Shown: in pieces, positions 46,704 to 57,719 of the stretch
Layout of the letters: each line of letters begins with the position of its first letter
Position numbering within the stretch: position 1 is the first letter of the stretch
Assembly (NCBI GenBank): GCA_028023455.1
Contig: JAQFVV010006272.1
Location: 5,075,217-5,139,216 of the forward strand
Source of the DNA: Epiperipatus broadwayi
Taxonomy: Eukaryota > Onychophora > Udeonychophora > Euonychophora > Peripatidae
DNA length: 64,000 nucleotides
Reading direction: 5' to 3'
Program-made: the position numbers and the translations under genes
The notes under the pieces: model-generated
Seen by the model: the letters and a program-made list of their open reading frames with translations, nothing else
Databases searched by the model: none
Told to the model about the DNA's origin: nothing

Positions 46704-47860
46704 GTGATTCTGGTGCAGTTTTATTTTTGGCTAATATTCCTAACAACGGCTTGTGATCAGTAAAGATCTTGAATGACTGACCATACAAATATTGAAATTT
46801 TTTCACTGCAAATATAATAGCCAATGCCTCTTTATCTAACTGTCTGTAGTTTTGCTCTGTTTTGGTTAATGTTCTAGAATTGAAAACTATTGGTCACTCA
46901 CCCTCAGCCACTGTATGACTTAAAACTGCTCTGACCTAGAAATTAAATACATCAGTTGTTAGTATCAGTTTAAGGCTGCTGTCATAGTGTATTAATAAAC
47001 TATCTGACATCAGCAATTCCTTTGTAGCATTAAATGCTTTTTCATGGATTTGATTCTAATGCCATTTTTGGCCCTTTCTTAACAAATTATACAATGGTCA
47101 TGCTACAAGAATTTTCAAAATAATTAAGTAAGCCCAGAAAAGCCTGTAGTTCTCGTACATTTCTTGTTCTTTGGGCTTCCTTGGGGTCATGTCTCTTTCC
47201 CTTGCATAATATATGCCCTAAGAATTTTATTTCGGTCATCATGATACATTTTTCTGGGTTTATTCTAGCTCCAAAGTAGCTAATTCAGTGCAAACTTTGA
47301 AAAGTCACTTGCATAATTTCTATTCTGAATTAGAATCTATTAAAATGTCACTAAAATATGGTATTACCCTTTATTTGTTGGAATAGCATGCCCATCTTAG
47401 CTTGGAAGATATTTGGTAAGATGGTAATTCCAAAAGGCAGTTTATTGTAGTTAAACAATCCCTTGTGGATAGTAATCGTTAACAAATTCTGAGGTGCATT
47501 TAGAAACTGGAATCTGATAGAATGCCAATCTCAGATCGATTTTAAATGAAATAACTTGACTTTTCCATATTGGCTAATATTTTTCTGACATTAGGCACTC
47601 AATACTGACTCTTTGTAAGGTCCTTATTTATTGTAGTGCAGTAATCCCCACAAATGCAGATTTATCCATTTGGTTTAGATATCACTACAATCAGAGTGGC
47701 CCAATCAGCCCTCTTGACTGGCCTCAACACTCCCTTGCTAATTAAATCATTTAACTCTTGTTTCATTTTAGTTTGTAGTGCAAAAGGAACTTTTCTAGAC
47801 CTGCAAATCACAGGAGTTGCTCCATCTTGATTTGGCTTTCTGTATTATTAAATAAATGTG
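46704..47860 (-). pseudogene. Reverse transcriptase and RNase H of E4
   Basis: The minus strand shows SFKIFTDHKPLLGILAKN (RNase H, about 46780-46700) and RNVRELQAFLGLLNYF (RT-RNase H connection, about 47155-47108). A QAKMGMLFQQ-like piece of the palm lies near 47400-47370. All are in different frames, separated by stops. Family assignment is by these conserved strings and their order. Confidence 0.75.
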
Positions 47861-48114
47861 TATTTATCTTTTATTTCTTCATCAACAGCAATCTTGTTAG
47901 TACATATTTCTATTCCCAAAGCATCAACCCATTTCCTACCTATAAAAGGGTTAAGACCACCTTGTACTATATACAATGGTAATGTATGGACTTATTTTTT
48001 TAATTACTACACTTCTACTTTCCCTAATATTCTCATAATATTACCACCAGCATCGGCTTTTAAACTAGCCCTCATTAATGTAGGGGGGTTCACACAATTT
48101 TCTGTTACTATTTT

Positions 48115-48185
48115 CTAGTTTTGACTTCCATCATTGATACGACTGATCCACTGTCAATTTCCATTTTCAAATTTGTATTTAATAA
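48115..48185 (-). pseudogene. Aspartic protease active site of E4
   Basis: Minus-strand KMEIDSGSVVSMM keeps the D-S-G triad and the hydrophobic stretch that follows. Only the first quarter of a protease is readable. Confidence 0.7.
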
Positions 48186-48289
48186 TTTCACTAATATCAT
48201 GAATTGGTTGCAATGAGCAACCTGAATATTATAGATCTCATTCATGAATTGGTTGCAATGAGCAACCTGGATCTTATAGATCTCACATT

Positions 48290-49058
48290 TCTGCTTGTTT
48301 CCCTTTTGAAAAGTGGGTGATACACTACAAACTTTTTCCCCATTAGAGCTAAATGCTTTCTCTAAATGACTACTTTGCCACAGGCTCTACAACGCTCTTT
48401 AGTAACATGTAACCTTTTTTTGCACAACAGTAGCAAACAATTTCTTTCATCTTACTTATAGCAGGCTGATATTTATTTTGTTTTTCATATAAATACACTA
48501 CCTACCTTATTATTAGTAAAATTTCTAAATTCCTTTGATTGGTCAAGCATTATCTCATGGGCTACTCCCACTTTGATCACTTCTTTGTATGTCAAGTCTC
48601 TTGAGGCCAGTAACTGCTGTCTCACCCTATCATCGGATATCCCCCAAAGTAATTGTCCAACTAGGGCATCCTCTAATACATAGCCATAACTATAATTCTT
48701 AGCCAGTTCCGTCTCTCTCAATGTTTGATCATAGTCATGAATGTCTTCCCTTTTATTTTGCCATCTATTTCTAAAATGTAGCCATGCTACATGCTTAGAA
48801 GATTTGGGCTAAAATAATTATTTAGTTTTCAACTACTACTTCATATGGAAATTTCTCTGGTTCTTTTTGATTGCGTAACTGATTTGTGACTTCTATCACT
48901 TGTTACCTGGCATAACATAACAATGTGGCAACTTTAATGGGGTCACTGATAGTCCCATTAATAAAAAAAATGTCAATCCTTTAGAGATAAATTTGCCAAT
49001 CAACAGGACTATTAACATTAAACTCATTTATTGCTACTTGCGGCAGAGTCTTCATCAT
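48290..49058 (-). pseudogene. Gag of E4
   Basis: The minus-strand frame begins at tandem ATGs (49058), MMKTLPQVAINEFNVNSPVD, and includes ISDPIKVATLLCYAR. After frame changes it holds 48721-48485: RETELAKNYSYGYVLEDALV and LLWGISDDRVRQQLLASRDL, the most conserved Gag segment among the copies here. Cysteine-containing remnants at about 48450-48360 (IVCYCCAKKG) are the zinc knuckle. Stops occur after about 28 codons and between segments. Confidence 0.75.
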
Positions 49059-49152
49059 AACTCTTACTTCAAACAACTAATATATCTTTCCCCCTCTATT
49101 TCTGAATACATAGTTCTACCATGATACAAAATTACAAGTTGAATTCTATCTT

Positions 49153-49165
49153 GTCAACTGTGCCA
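49153..49165 (-). promoter_or_regulatory. tRNA primer binding site of E4
   Basis: Minus strand TGGCACAGTTGAC. TGGCGCAGTCG-type sites pair with the 3' end of tRNA-Ser; this one differs by one base in the first eight. Confidence 0.55.
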
Positions 49166-49174
49166 GAGTTCAGT

Positions 49175-49345
49175 TATGTACAGCCACCACAAGTCCTACA
49201 ATCAGGGTAAAGGTGGTCATAATAGCAGAAACAAAAAGTAATTTGGAAACAAGTTATTATAACTAAATACTGACTTTATTACAATAAGTTATAAAATAGT
49301 AAGATTTACCCAATAACAATATATATTACATATCAACAGCAAAAA
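49175..49345 (-). repeat. Truncated 5' LTR of E4
   Basis: Matches 44769-44940; the rest of the LTR is missing. Confidence 0.7.
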
Positions 49346-49389
49346 TATTTTCAAAGATTTTTATAGGTTGTTGCTTTTAGTCATAGATG

Positions 49390-50398
49390 AATGATTATCA
49401 AAAACTCAATGTGATTTTAAAAAGCAAGAAAAAAACTATATTATTGATTTGGTTAAAGTAATTGACTCAGTTAAATGAATGAATTTATGATATTGTTTGA
49501 AATTAGTTGGTTGTCCAAAATTTATTTCTATTATGCAGCTTCTACGTGATGAAATAAAAGAAAGTATTATACTACAAGTGGAAAAGATGAGACATTTCAA
49601 ACAGAATAAACAATGACATTTATTTGTTTCAACACATCTTCAATTTTTTTGACAATTATTTTTGGAGCTATTTATAGGCAGCATAATGCTGATGATTGTG
49701 CTATTTTTGCCAGTTCAAAAGACAATTAATAAAAATCAATTAATATTTTGACTGCAACATATAATATACTTTGGTTTAATAATTACTGTTCAAAAACCTT
49801 CTTTATCAGCCAGTGATCGAAGAAAAATCTTTAGCAATGGTTATCAACATGAAAATGTAGATCAATTTAAATATCTTAGTAGTTTTATAAGTAGAAAAGT
49901 GGATTTCAATGATGGGATACAACACAAACTCCAATCTACTGCTGCTTTTAATAACTTTAAATGAAGGGTATTTCAATACAGGAAAATAACTACTGCAACT
50001 AAAATATATGTTTATAAATCTATTACTTTACCTTATTTAATATATGGAAGTAAGACATGACTTTCCTAATAACAATGTAAAGACATTAGAATACTGCTCT
50101 GCAAAATTTTAAAATTACAATTGCAAGATCATAAAGCCATTCAATATATTCTTCAAATTTCTGGATATGAATCTATAAAGTCCAATATTGTAAAATCACA
50201 CTTTCATTGGATTGGATATGTAAAACATATTAATAATTCAAAATTTCCTTAAAAGATGTTTTATGTTTAATTTGAATGTAGTTTTTCTGTAAAAAAATAG
50301 ACCCTGTCTACATTATAAGAAATATCTCAAAGACATTCTAAAGAAGTGGTAGAAAATAAAATACATTAAAAATTTACAATTAGACATAGCATGGAAAT
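49390..50398 (+). pseudogene. Old LINE reverse transcriptase remnant, left half
   Basis: Decayed plus-strand RT: NADDCAIFASSKDN (the F/YADD box, about 49687-49730), then VDQFKYLSSFISRKVD, HKLQSTAAFNNFK, TTATKIYVYKSITLPYLIYG and FHWIGYVKHI. This order is the RT thumb and downstream domain of a jockey/RTE-like LINE family different from the RTE copies here ('v(d/n)xFKYLGSxI', 'AFxxLxxRVF', 'tKi.vYk.vvLPtLLYG'). Many stops. The frame runs to ...IAWK, where element E5 is inserted, and resumes at 61130. Confidence 0.75.
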
Positions 50399-51522
50399 TG
50401 TTATATTTATATAAGAGTAGTTGAAATTAGAAAAAGAATTGTGCAATATAACTTGTAATCACCAGAAATCTAAAAGTTGAAAATTATAAAGTACAGTACA
50501 TTGTTTTCAAAAAAAAAAAAAAAAAGTAAAATACTCCAGAAGAAAAGAGAAATAATAATTAATTATAGAAAAAGATTGCTTAAAGAAATAAAAACAAAAG
50601 AATAGTCTTTAGTTTAATAAGAAATAATTAATTATGGAATTTTGAAATGCTAAAGTCCTGTTCTTTTAATTAACAAAATAATAATGATAGGAAAAAATAA
50701 GAATTAAAAAACAGAAAAAATTTTGTTTGTGATTAAATTAAAATACATTAATTAAATCTGTTAAGACAAGATTTAATTAGTGTGAAGATAAGAAAATACT
50801 CTGTGATATAAATAGGGAGAAATTTTGGCTACAAGTGTTCTGTGTTTTAAAATAAGAATTAAAAAACAGGAAAAATTTTGTTTGTGATTAAATTAAAATA
50901 CATTAATTAAATCTATTAAGACAAGATTTAATTAGTGTGCAAATAAGAAAATACTCTGTGATATAAATAGGGAGAAATTTTGGCTACAAGTGTTCTGTGT
51001 TTTCATTATCTTTCAGGGGAGAGGTCTCTGTCATAGAGCAGATAGCTGAACAAGATCGCCACAAGTCTTAATTCAGTCATCAAGGAGTTTCCTATCCCAG
51101 GCACCACTTACTTTAAGGTTAATAAGCTGGTTAGGATTCCATACAGATTGCCATGATCCTATTATTTTTTATATGCCTGAGAAGTCTCACAGAGGAATTA
51201 TTACCAGAGGGTAATATGACTTTATTTTGTCAAACTTTTAATTAATATTGTGGACTGAGAAAGAAGTATCTCTAGTGAAATACATCTATATATGTAGATA
51301 TGCAGAACAGTATTGAGAATGAATTCTAAATGTTTCAGTCAATGTGGATTGCATAGTGGTGTTATACATTTTGTCTGTTTATTCAATAAATGTGTTATGT
51401 CACACTATATATGACTTGCTTTATTGATTATTATTTTCATTATAGTGGGTATTGAATTTATTTAATTCCCAGTTATTGTATTTTGCTGTGATCTGTTATA
51501 TTTTCTTGTTAGCAGATACATA
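50399..51522 (+). repeat. 5' LTR of E5, with internal 155-bp tandem duplication
   Basis: Starts TGTTATATTTATAT. Units 50694-50848 and 50849-51003 are a direct duplication absent from the 3' LTR. The duplicated unit includes the TATA box, so this LTR has two (TATAAATA at 50807-50814 and 50962-50969). AATAAATG near 51386 is a likely polyadenylation signal. Confidence 0.88.
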
Positions 51523-51530
51523 GCAAAAGT

Positions 51531-51540
51531 TGGCGCAGTG
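51531..51540 (+). promoter_or_regulatory. tRNA primer binding site of E5
   Basis: TGGCGCAGTG begins eight bases after the LTR. The first nine bases are complementary to the ACTGCGCCA-3' end seen in many animal tRNA-Ser, the primer used by the 17.6/297 group of Gypsy elements. Confidence 0.65.
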
Positions 51541-51899
51541 AAAAAATCTGAATCTACCTGTAGGGAATGAAATGATAAATTAAGAAGGAATATAAATGGT
51601 ATAAGAATGTTTTGTTTTGTAGGATCAAAAATATCTATGGGGCAATCAAATATATCAGAGTTCAATATAGATAATGCAGTGGAATGACCACTGTATATTA
51701 TGCAAATTGAAAATTTTTTGTACTTAATGATATTAAAGAGAATGGGAAATAGCAGCTCTGTTATATCTGGCAAGATCTGAAGTTATTGATATTGATATTT
51801 TAAGCAACCAATAAAGGAGTGAATTATATATGAAGACATGGTAAAAAAATTGTTCATTTTAGTCAAAACCATCACACAGCCAGATTAACACTAAAAAAT

Positions 51900-52360
51900 A
51901 GAAAGTAATATGAAAGAGAGACTATAAAAGAGTATGATATATCATTGAGAGTTGTCAACAAACTGTAGTTATGGAAATTTTGTAGACCAAGTACTATTAA
52001 ATCACTTACTATGGGGAATTGTAGATGACAGGCTCTGGCAAAATTTAGTTACTGAAATAGATTTAACACATGAAAGGGCATTTAAGAAGAGAATAGTGTA
52101 TGAGCCAGTAGTTGAACAGGTTCTCGCATTCAGAAACAAAATGGAGAAAGATTCAAAAATGCTAGTGTAAAACAGAGAGAACACAAGAAAACAGAAAATG
52201 GGGAGTTGATAATGTTAAAAATAGGAAAGTTATTTGTTTTTGCTGTGAAGCAAAAGTTCATGTTGCACAATTTTGCAAATAGAAAAATGAGATGTGTTAC
52301 AAGTTTAAATCTAGGGGGCATCTAGCGAAAGTATGCACGAAGCTGAAACTGTACAGAAGT
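51900..52360 (+). pseudogene. Gag of E5 with zinc knuckle
   Basis: KEYDISLRVVN then, from 51952, NCSYGNFVDQVLLNHLLWGI, VDDRLWQNLVTEIDLTHERA and FRNKMEKDSK. This is the same conserved Gag block as in E1, E3 and E4. Downstream, about 52235-52345, are the knuckle cysteines FCCEAKVHVAQFCK and FKSRGHLAKVCTKL. The second finger's first Cys pair is partly lost (CYKF). Stops split the frame. Confidence 0.75.
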
Positions 52361-52439
52361 ATTATGGTGCTAAAAATAAAAAGCAGTAGAAAAATAAATT
52401 GAACGGCATTCATACAATTAAAAATATGAAAACAATAGC

Positions 52440-52870
52440 AGAAAGCAAGTTCATGACTAAATTTCAGATATGAGATACAGAAGAAAAAATTGAGATAGCT
52501 AGTGGATCTGAAGAACTATGGAAAAAAATAAGCATAAGAAAAAATAACACAAAAATAAAAAATATGTTTATAAAGGCACAAGATGTTAAGTGGGAATGAG
52601 ATAAAAATTAAGGGAAATAGTAGAAATACAAGTTAAATATAGACAGAGAGTTAACACTTCCTTTAAATGTAATAAAATGGTATATTAGGTTCATTATAGG
52701 GTGTGAATGGTTAGATGCAGTTGGAATCAATATTAATATAATTAAAAATATTACGATTGAACAAGAAAAGACAAAAGAATTTCTTAAATTATTTGAAAAC
52801 AATTTATGTTTGATCAGTACAAACCTGATAAACATGGAGTTAGTGGAGAATGCAAAATTTAATCCCAATA
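52440..52870 (+). pseudogene. Protease region of E5, active-site Asp lost
   Basis: KIEIASGSEELWKKI (about 52487-52530) aligns with the Gypsy protease start 'xEIDSGSxxSVI'. The catalytic Asp is Ala. GCEWLDAVGI (about 52698-52727), usually the 'GxdWLxxxG' segment after the protease, follows. Confidence 0.65.
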
Positions 52871-53280
52871 ATATGCAAACCTAGAAAAATACCATTTGCA
52901 TAACATGCTAAAGTAGAAGAAAAACTTCAGGTTTTAGTTGAAAATGAAGTATTGACCCCAGAAGAATTGTCAGTGAGCCATGCCTATAATAGTTATAACA
53001 AAACCTAATGGACAAGTCAAACTTTGTGAGAATTATATAGTAATGGTGAATAGGTTTATAAAGAAGAGTGCATACCTGATGCCAAATGTAAAAGTACTGG
53101 CAGCATTAGCAAATGAAAAAGTTTTTGCGAAGCTGGATTTAAATTCAGCATATCACTAAATAGCAACAACAGAAAAAATGGCACAAATGCTAACACTCGC
53201 AACACCTTTTGACCTGTTTAAATGTAATACATTACCATTGGGTGTAACTACTGACCCCAATATTTTCCAAGCAAAAATAT

Positions 53281-53293
53281 TTTACAAGGTTTA
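53281..53293. repeat. TSD of fold-back element, left (TTTACAAGGTTTA)
   Basis: Repeated at 53985-53997. The right copy overlaps the inverted-repeat end by five bases, so the true TSD may be only AAGGTTTA (8 bp). Confidence 0.75.
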
Positions 53294-53984
53294 ATTATAA
53301 ATTTATTTAAATGCACATTCATTATGTAAATAATATTCATTAAGGCTGTAGCCTCAATCACATGCGAATAAAATGCGATAGTAGGGACCTCTACAGGTCT
53401 TTAAACCACAATCTTACTCTTGGAAGAAAAGAAGGGAACCCTTCTTTACTTCAACCTACTTTCTATTTAAATAGGTGAAGCTGAAGCGGTTCGATCTGAG
53501 AGTGTGAAGCTATTCAATACTTCACTAATTAAGTCCACATTTCTTATTACACATTAATACTCATGAAATCTTTCGATTTACAGCGAGTCAATGGAAAGAT
53601 TTTATAGTTAGAAATCTATTACAGCCTTAATGAATATTATTTACGTAATGAATGTGTGTTTATAATTACAACTTTAAATTATCGTAATAGATTTCTAACT
53701 ATAAAATCTTTCCATTGACTCGCTGTAAATCGAAAGATTTCACGAGTATTAATGTGTAATAAAAAATGTGGACTTAATTAATGAAATATTGAATAGCTTC
53801 ACACTCTCAGATCGAACCGCTTCAGCTTCACCTATTTAAATAGAAAGTAGGTTGAAGTAAAGAAGGGTTCCTCTTTTCTTCCAAGAGTAAGCTTGTGGTT
53901 TAAAGACCTGTAGAAGTCCCTACTATCGCATTTTATACGCATTTTATACGCATGTGACTGAGGTAACAGCCTTAATGAATATTA
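53294..53984. mobile_element. Fold-back element with about 300-bp inverted arms
   Basis: Arms 53326-53622 and 53684-53989 are inverted copies (landmarks TAGGGACCTCTACAGG, GAGTGTGAAGCTATTCAAT, AAAGATTTTATAGTTAG). The 61-bp spacer contains a third, inverted copy of the left terminal sequence GTAAATAATATTCATTAAGG. There is no open frame. The ends carry AAGGCTGTAGCCT and GACCT(N4)AGGTC hairpins that recur in the 96-bp insert at 28093-28188. The insertion was into RT of E5, as frame continuity shows. It may be a fold-back DNA transposon, or a terminal-repeat-only derivative of a Penelope-like element. Confidence 0.9.
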
Positions 53985-53997
53985 TTTACAAGGTTTA
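53985..53997. repeat. TSD of fold-back element, right
   Basis: Partner of 53281-53293. Confidence 0.75.
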
Positions 53998-54208
53998 GAG
54001 GAAGTGGTACCATATTATGAGGATATACTGACTTCTGCAGTCAGTCAATTCATTACTCAAAGGGGTAAGAAAAGTTTGTGAAAGGCTGAATAGAGTGGGG
54101 GGTTTATTAAATGACAAAAGATCAGTGTGGCAAACTGATGAATTGATTTTTCTCTGGCACATCATTTTGAAAAAAGCAGCCTTTTCTTGAAAAAGTGAGG
54201 GCTGTTAA

Positions 54209-54880
54209 AAATGTGGATAACGAAAAATGTAAAGCAATTACAGGCTTTTCTGGGAATGATTAAATTTTTTGAGCCATTTCTTAAAAATAAAGTGATTATT
54301 GCACAGCCTTTATATGAATTATTAAAAAGAACCAAAAGTGGGAGTGGACCAAGAAACAAGATATTGCTTTTGGAAAGACAAAGACGCTTGTTGGAGTTTG
54401 ATAAGTTGTTACTGCACTTCAACAATAATCAGTTAGTTCAAATTACAACTGATCCTTTGGATTGGGATGTTGGTGCAGTTCTATAGCATATAATGGAAAA
54501 TGGGGAGCAGCCAATAGTGTATGCCTGTTGTCAAAAGTGGAGAGGAACTATAATCAAACTGACAAAAAGGCCCTGGCTATAGTTTTTCATTGAAAAAGTT
54601 CCACCACATTTTCGGAAGAGCTTTTAAAACAGTGATAGATCATAAGCTTTTGCTAAGATTTTTGCTCATAATCGTATAGCTTCTGAACATTTAAGCCCAA
54701 GAATGTTATGATGGTATAATATTTTAGTGCAATATGATTATAAATTAATATTTAATAAAGGAAAATAACTCATGCAAAAGTATTATACAGATTTCCAGGT
54801 AAACATAAACATGTAGCAAATGAAATAGAAGTAAATTACATAGATGTGATAAAGTCAAAAACATTAAAATTGGATTGTAG
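54209..54880 (+). pseudogene. RT connection and RNase H of E5
   Basis: Frame 54211-54486 reads WITKNVKQLQAFLGMIKFFE, then LLLHFNNNQLVQITTDPLDW and DVGAVL, equivalent to 'TDAS.yGxGAVL' with its Asp kept. Past a stop the RNase H goes on with VIDHKLLLRF and ILVQYDYKLIFNKGK, then a spacer (SRFPGKHKHVAN-like) that precedes integrase in Gypsy pol. The rest of the linker, with the next inserted elements, begins near 54880. Confidence 0.78.
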
Positions 54881-55221
54881 TTAGATGGACTAAAAAAAAT
54901 GATATTATATATTAGATAATAATAAAAAAGATAGATAGGAAAAAAGATGAAAGGTAAAAATTATAAAATAAAATATTAATAAAGAAGTAATAATAGGGTA
55001 GTATTAACAAAAAAATTTAAAAATTAAAAATAAAAATAAACGTTTTTAAAATGTAATAATTTGAAAATTGGGTATTAGATATATTTTTGTATACATATAT
55101 GTATTTTATATGTAGGTTGTATGTATATGGATGTGTGTTTATATATGTATATATAGATTTGTATATGTCTATGGGTATATGTGTATCTATATATGTATGT
55201 TTAAAGGATATATGTGTATAT
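54881..55221. repeat. TA/TG-rich minisatellite zone hosting the next insertions
   Basis: Units with ATATGTCTATGGGTATATGTGTATCTATAT at about 55160-55232 recur as ATATGTCTATGGGTGTATGTGCATCTATG at about 59395-59475. The RTE LINE and the palindromic element both landed in this simple repeat. Confidence 0.65.
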
Positions 55222-55233
55222 ATTTTAATATAC
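55222..55233. repeat. TSD of RTE copy A, left (ATTTTAATATAC)
   Basis: Identical to 58525-58536. Confidence 0.88.
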
Positions 55234-55559
55234 GGCTGCAGAAAGGAGTTTGCTATTAACTGAAAGGAGACCCTTTGATTCCTCTTGGAAGCCTTAAAGG
55301 AACCGAGCAGGGCAAATTCGTAATGTCCACTCCATACGTTCTTGTCGTTGCAGCTGTTATTACTATGTGATTATTCATATAGTATACGAACATGGATAGG
55401 CTGCTCACCAACACGCATTAGCCAGCATGGTGAGTTTATTGGCTTTTTACCTCTGAGTTTAAGATCAAGAAACACCATGGTCTTTCTTCTCAGTGCCTGA
55501 TAAGGCAGAATGAATGTTTGTGTAAATGATAAATATTTTTCCAATACATATATACAATT

Positions 55560-57137
55560 ATGACAGACAAAAATAAAGCATGGCCCTTATTCCCAGGAGG
55601 CTGTAAAGTCACCAACCAAGGCAGCGGTTGGTGGCCGAAGGCGGAGCGTGCTAAGAATCCCCTGATTGCAGACCCAGGCTGCCATTTGATGATGACTTTT
55701 TATTTAGGTACTTACAACTACAGATCACTTTCAAGTGAAGGAAGATTGCAAGAATTAGAAGAAGAACTGTCTTATATTAAATGGGACATTATTGGACTTT
55801 GTGAAGTTAGAAGAAAAGGTGAAGAAACAATTGATTTAAAAAATGGACATATACTCTATTATAAAGGCACACATATTGGAAATACAAGTGGAGTAGGATT
55901 CATTATAAATAAAAAGTGGAAGAACAATATTGTGGAGATTGATGGTGTATCGGACAGAGTGGCAAGATTAGTTATACAACTTAATAGCAGATACCAAATG
56001 CAGATAATTCAGGTTTATGCCCCAACAAGTTCTCATAGTGATGAAGTAGTAGAAGATTTTTATATGGATGTACAAAAGGCTTTTGATCAGAGTAAACAAC
56101 ATTTTAAAATTGTTATGGGAGACTTTAATGCTAGAATTGGTAGACAAATGAAAGATGAAATTGCTGTAGGTAATTTTGATTATGGTAATAGAAATGAGAG
56201 AGGACATAGACTTGTGGAGTTTGCAGAAAAAAAAAAACTTTATATTATGAATTCATTTTTTGAGAAAAATGTTAAAAGGAAATGGACATGGAAGCATCCA
56301 AATGAAGGTACAGCAGAATTGGATTATATTTTGACTATCAGGAAATACATATTTCAAGATTGTAATGTTCTTAATAAATTTAACACCGGAAGTGATCATC
56401 GATTAGTAAGGTGTAAGTTACGTGTTAATGTAAAACTAGAGAGACAAAAATTATTAAGAAAAACAATATTTACAGTTGATATTCCTAATCTTCAGAAACA
56501 TTCTAATGAATTTAAATTAGAACTTACAAATAGGTTTCAAGTGTTAGGAGATTTTGAACATGATTCAGATTTGAATGAAATTAATATGAAAATAACTGAT
56601 ACACTTTTAAAAACTGCAACAAAGATAGCTGGTAGAAAAAAGCAGCAATTGACTAATAAAATTTCTACTGAGACTAGAGAATTTATGAAGAAAAGAAGAA
56701 ATATGAAGATATACAAAAATGATGTATTAAAAAGAATTGAATATCTCGAATTTTGTAAAATGGTACGGAAAAGAGTTGAAAATTATATAAGAAAGTATAA
56801 CTGTGAAATAGCAAGGAAAGCTGTAGAAGAAAATAAAAGTCTCAAGAATGTTAAACAACATTTTGGTATTGGTAGGAAATTTCTATCTGCAATAAGAAAA
56901 AAAGATGGAATTATTACTAAAAAGAGAGATGACATCATGAAATTGGTAGAAGATTTTTATCAAGAATTATATAGTAATAAAGAACAAGTACTTCCTATAT
57001 CTATTACATCTTCCGAATTGCCCAGAATTTTAAATGAAGAAGTGAGACATGCAATTAAATGTATGAAGAAAGGAAAGGCTCCAGGAAATGATGGAATTAT
57101 AATTGATATATTAAAAGAAGCAGGTGAAGAAATATAA
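55560..57137 (+). pseudogene. RTE LINE copy A: endonuclease and RT N-terminal part
   Basis: A 525-codon frame. Residues about 45-280 are the apurinic-type endonuclease: TYNYRSLSSEGRLQELEEEL (Asn), GLCEVRRKGEE (Glu), QVYAPTSSHSD, VMGDFNARIG (Asp/Asn), AELDYILT and GSDHRLVRCK (Ser-Asp-His). All expected catalytic residues are in place. A lysine-rich linker (about 290-480) follows, then KGKAPGNDGIIIDILKEA, the start of the RT. The frame ends in a TAA where the protein EEIxTILAKLY clearly continues in the same frame, so the stop is a point nonsense mutation. The start codon is the first ATG of the frame; the next, at MMTFYLGTY, could also serve. Confidence 0.9.
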
Positions 57138-57719
57138 ACAATTTTAGCAAAATTATATACCAAATGTCTAAATGATAAAGATGTACTGGAAGATTGGAAG
57201 AATGCAGTAATAATATTAATATTTTAAAAAAGTGATAAAGAAGATAATAGAAATTACAGACCTATCAGCCTTTTATCAGTTTTATATAAAATTTTTACCA
57301 AGGTAATTACAACTCGTCTACAGAGAACTTTGGATTTCCACCAACCAAGAGAACAAGCTGGATTTAAAAGTGGTTTTAGTACAATAGATCATATCCAGGT
57401 ATTGAGGGAAGTCATAGAAAGGACAAATGAATATGAGTTGTCATTATGTTTTGGATTTGTAGATTATGAAAAAGCATTTGATTCTATACACATTTCTTCA
57501 GTGATTAAAGCATTGGATCATCAAGGTATAGATCCAGGATATTGTCATATTTTAAAGAATATTTATAAAAATGCAACAGCAACAATTAGATTACATAATG
57601 ATACTGGAAAAATCAACATTGAGAAAGGTGTAAGACAAGGCGACTCCATATCTCCAAAACTTTTTACAGCAGTGCTGCAAGAAGTATTTTGTGGATTAAA
57701 ATGGAAACTAAAGGAGTGA
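57138..57719 (+). pseudogene. RTE LINE copy A: RT palm, first part
   Basis: In frame with the previous segment apart from a second TAA at 57225-57227: NYRPISLLSVLYKIFTKVIT, AGFKSGFSTIDHI, FGFVDYEKAFDSIH (first catalytic Asp) and GVRQGDSISPKLFTAVL. It ends at GLKWKLKE because one G is missing compared with copy B (GLKWEAKGVKV), shifting into a stop at 57717. Confidence 0.88.

Larger units (their letters stand above)
44769..49345 (-). mobile_element. Ty3/Gypsy LTR retrotransposon E4
   Basis: Direct terminal repeats 44769-44940 and 49175-49345 share TATGTACAG, GAAACAAAAAGTAATT, AAGTTATTATAACTAAATACTGA and AGTAAGATTTACCCAATAAC. Minus-strand order is primer site (49153-49165), gag, protease, RT, RNase H, integrase: the complete Gypsy layout. 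Many stops and frameshifts are present. The right LTR matches only its inner 170 bp, so the element's 5' end is truncated where it meets the older LINE at about 49390. Gag and pol resemble E1, E3 and E5, so these are related families. Confidence 0.82.
52871..54208 (+). pseudogene. Reverse transcriptase of E5, split by a fold-back element
   Basis: Fragments in order: ANEKVFAKLDLNSAYH (first catalytic Asp, about 53105-53158), TPFDLFKCNTLPLGVT, then NIFQAKILQGL interrupted at 53293. After the insert it resumes as LEEVVPYYEDILTSAVSQF. The active-site YxDD box reads YYED (54013-54024). Removing 53294-53984 and one TSD copy restores the frame across the junction, so the fold-back element is a secondary insertion. 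Confidence 0.82.

Noticed and set aside
53294-53984. CRISPR-like or operator palindrome
   Set aside because: Eukaryotic context; two long inverted arms with a TSD, not short spaced direct repeats.
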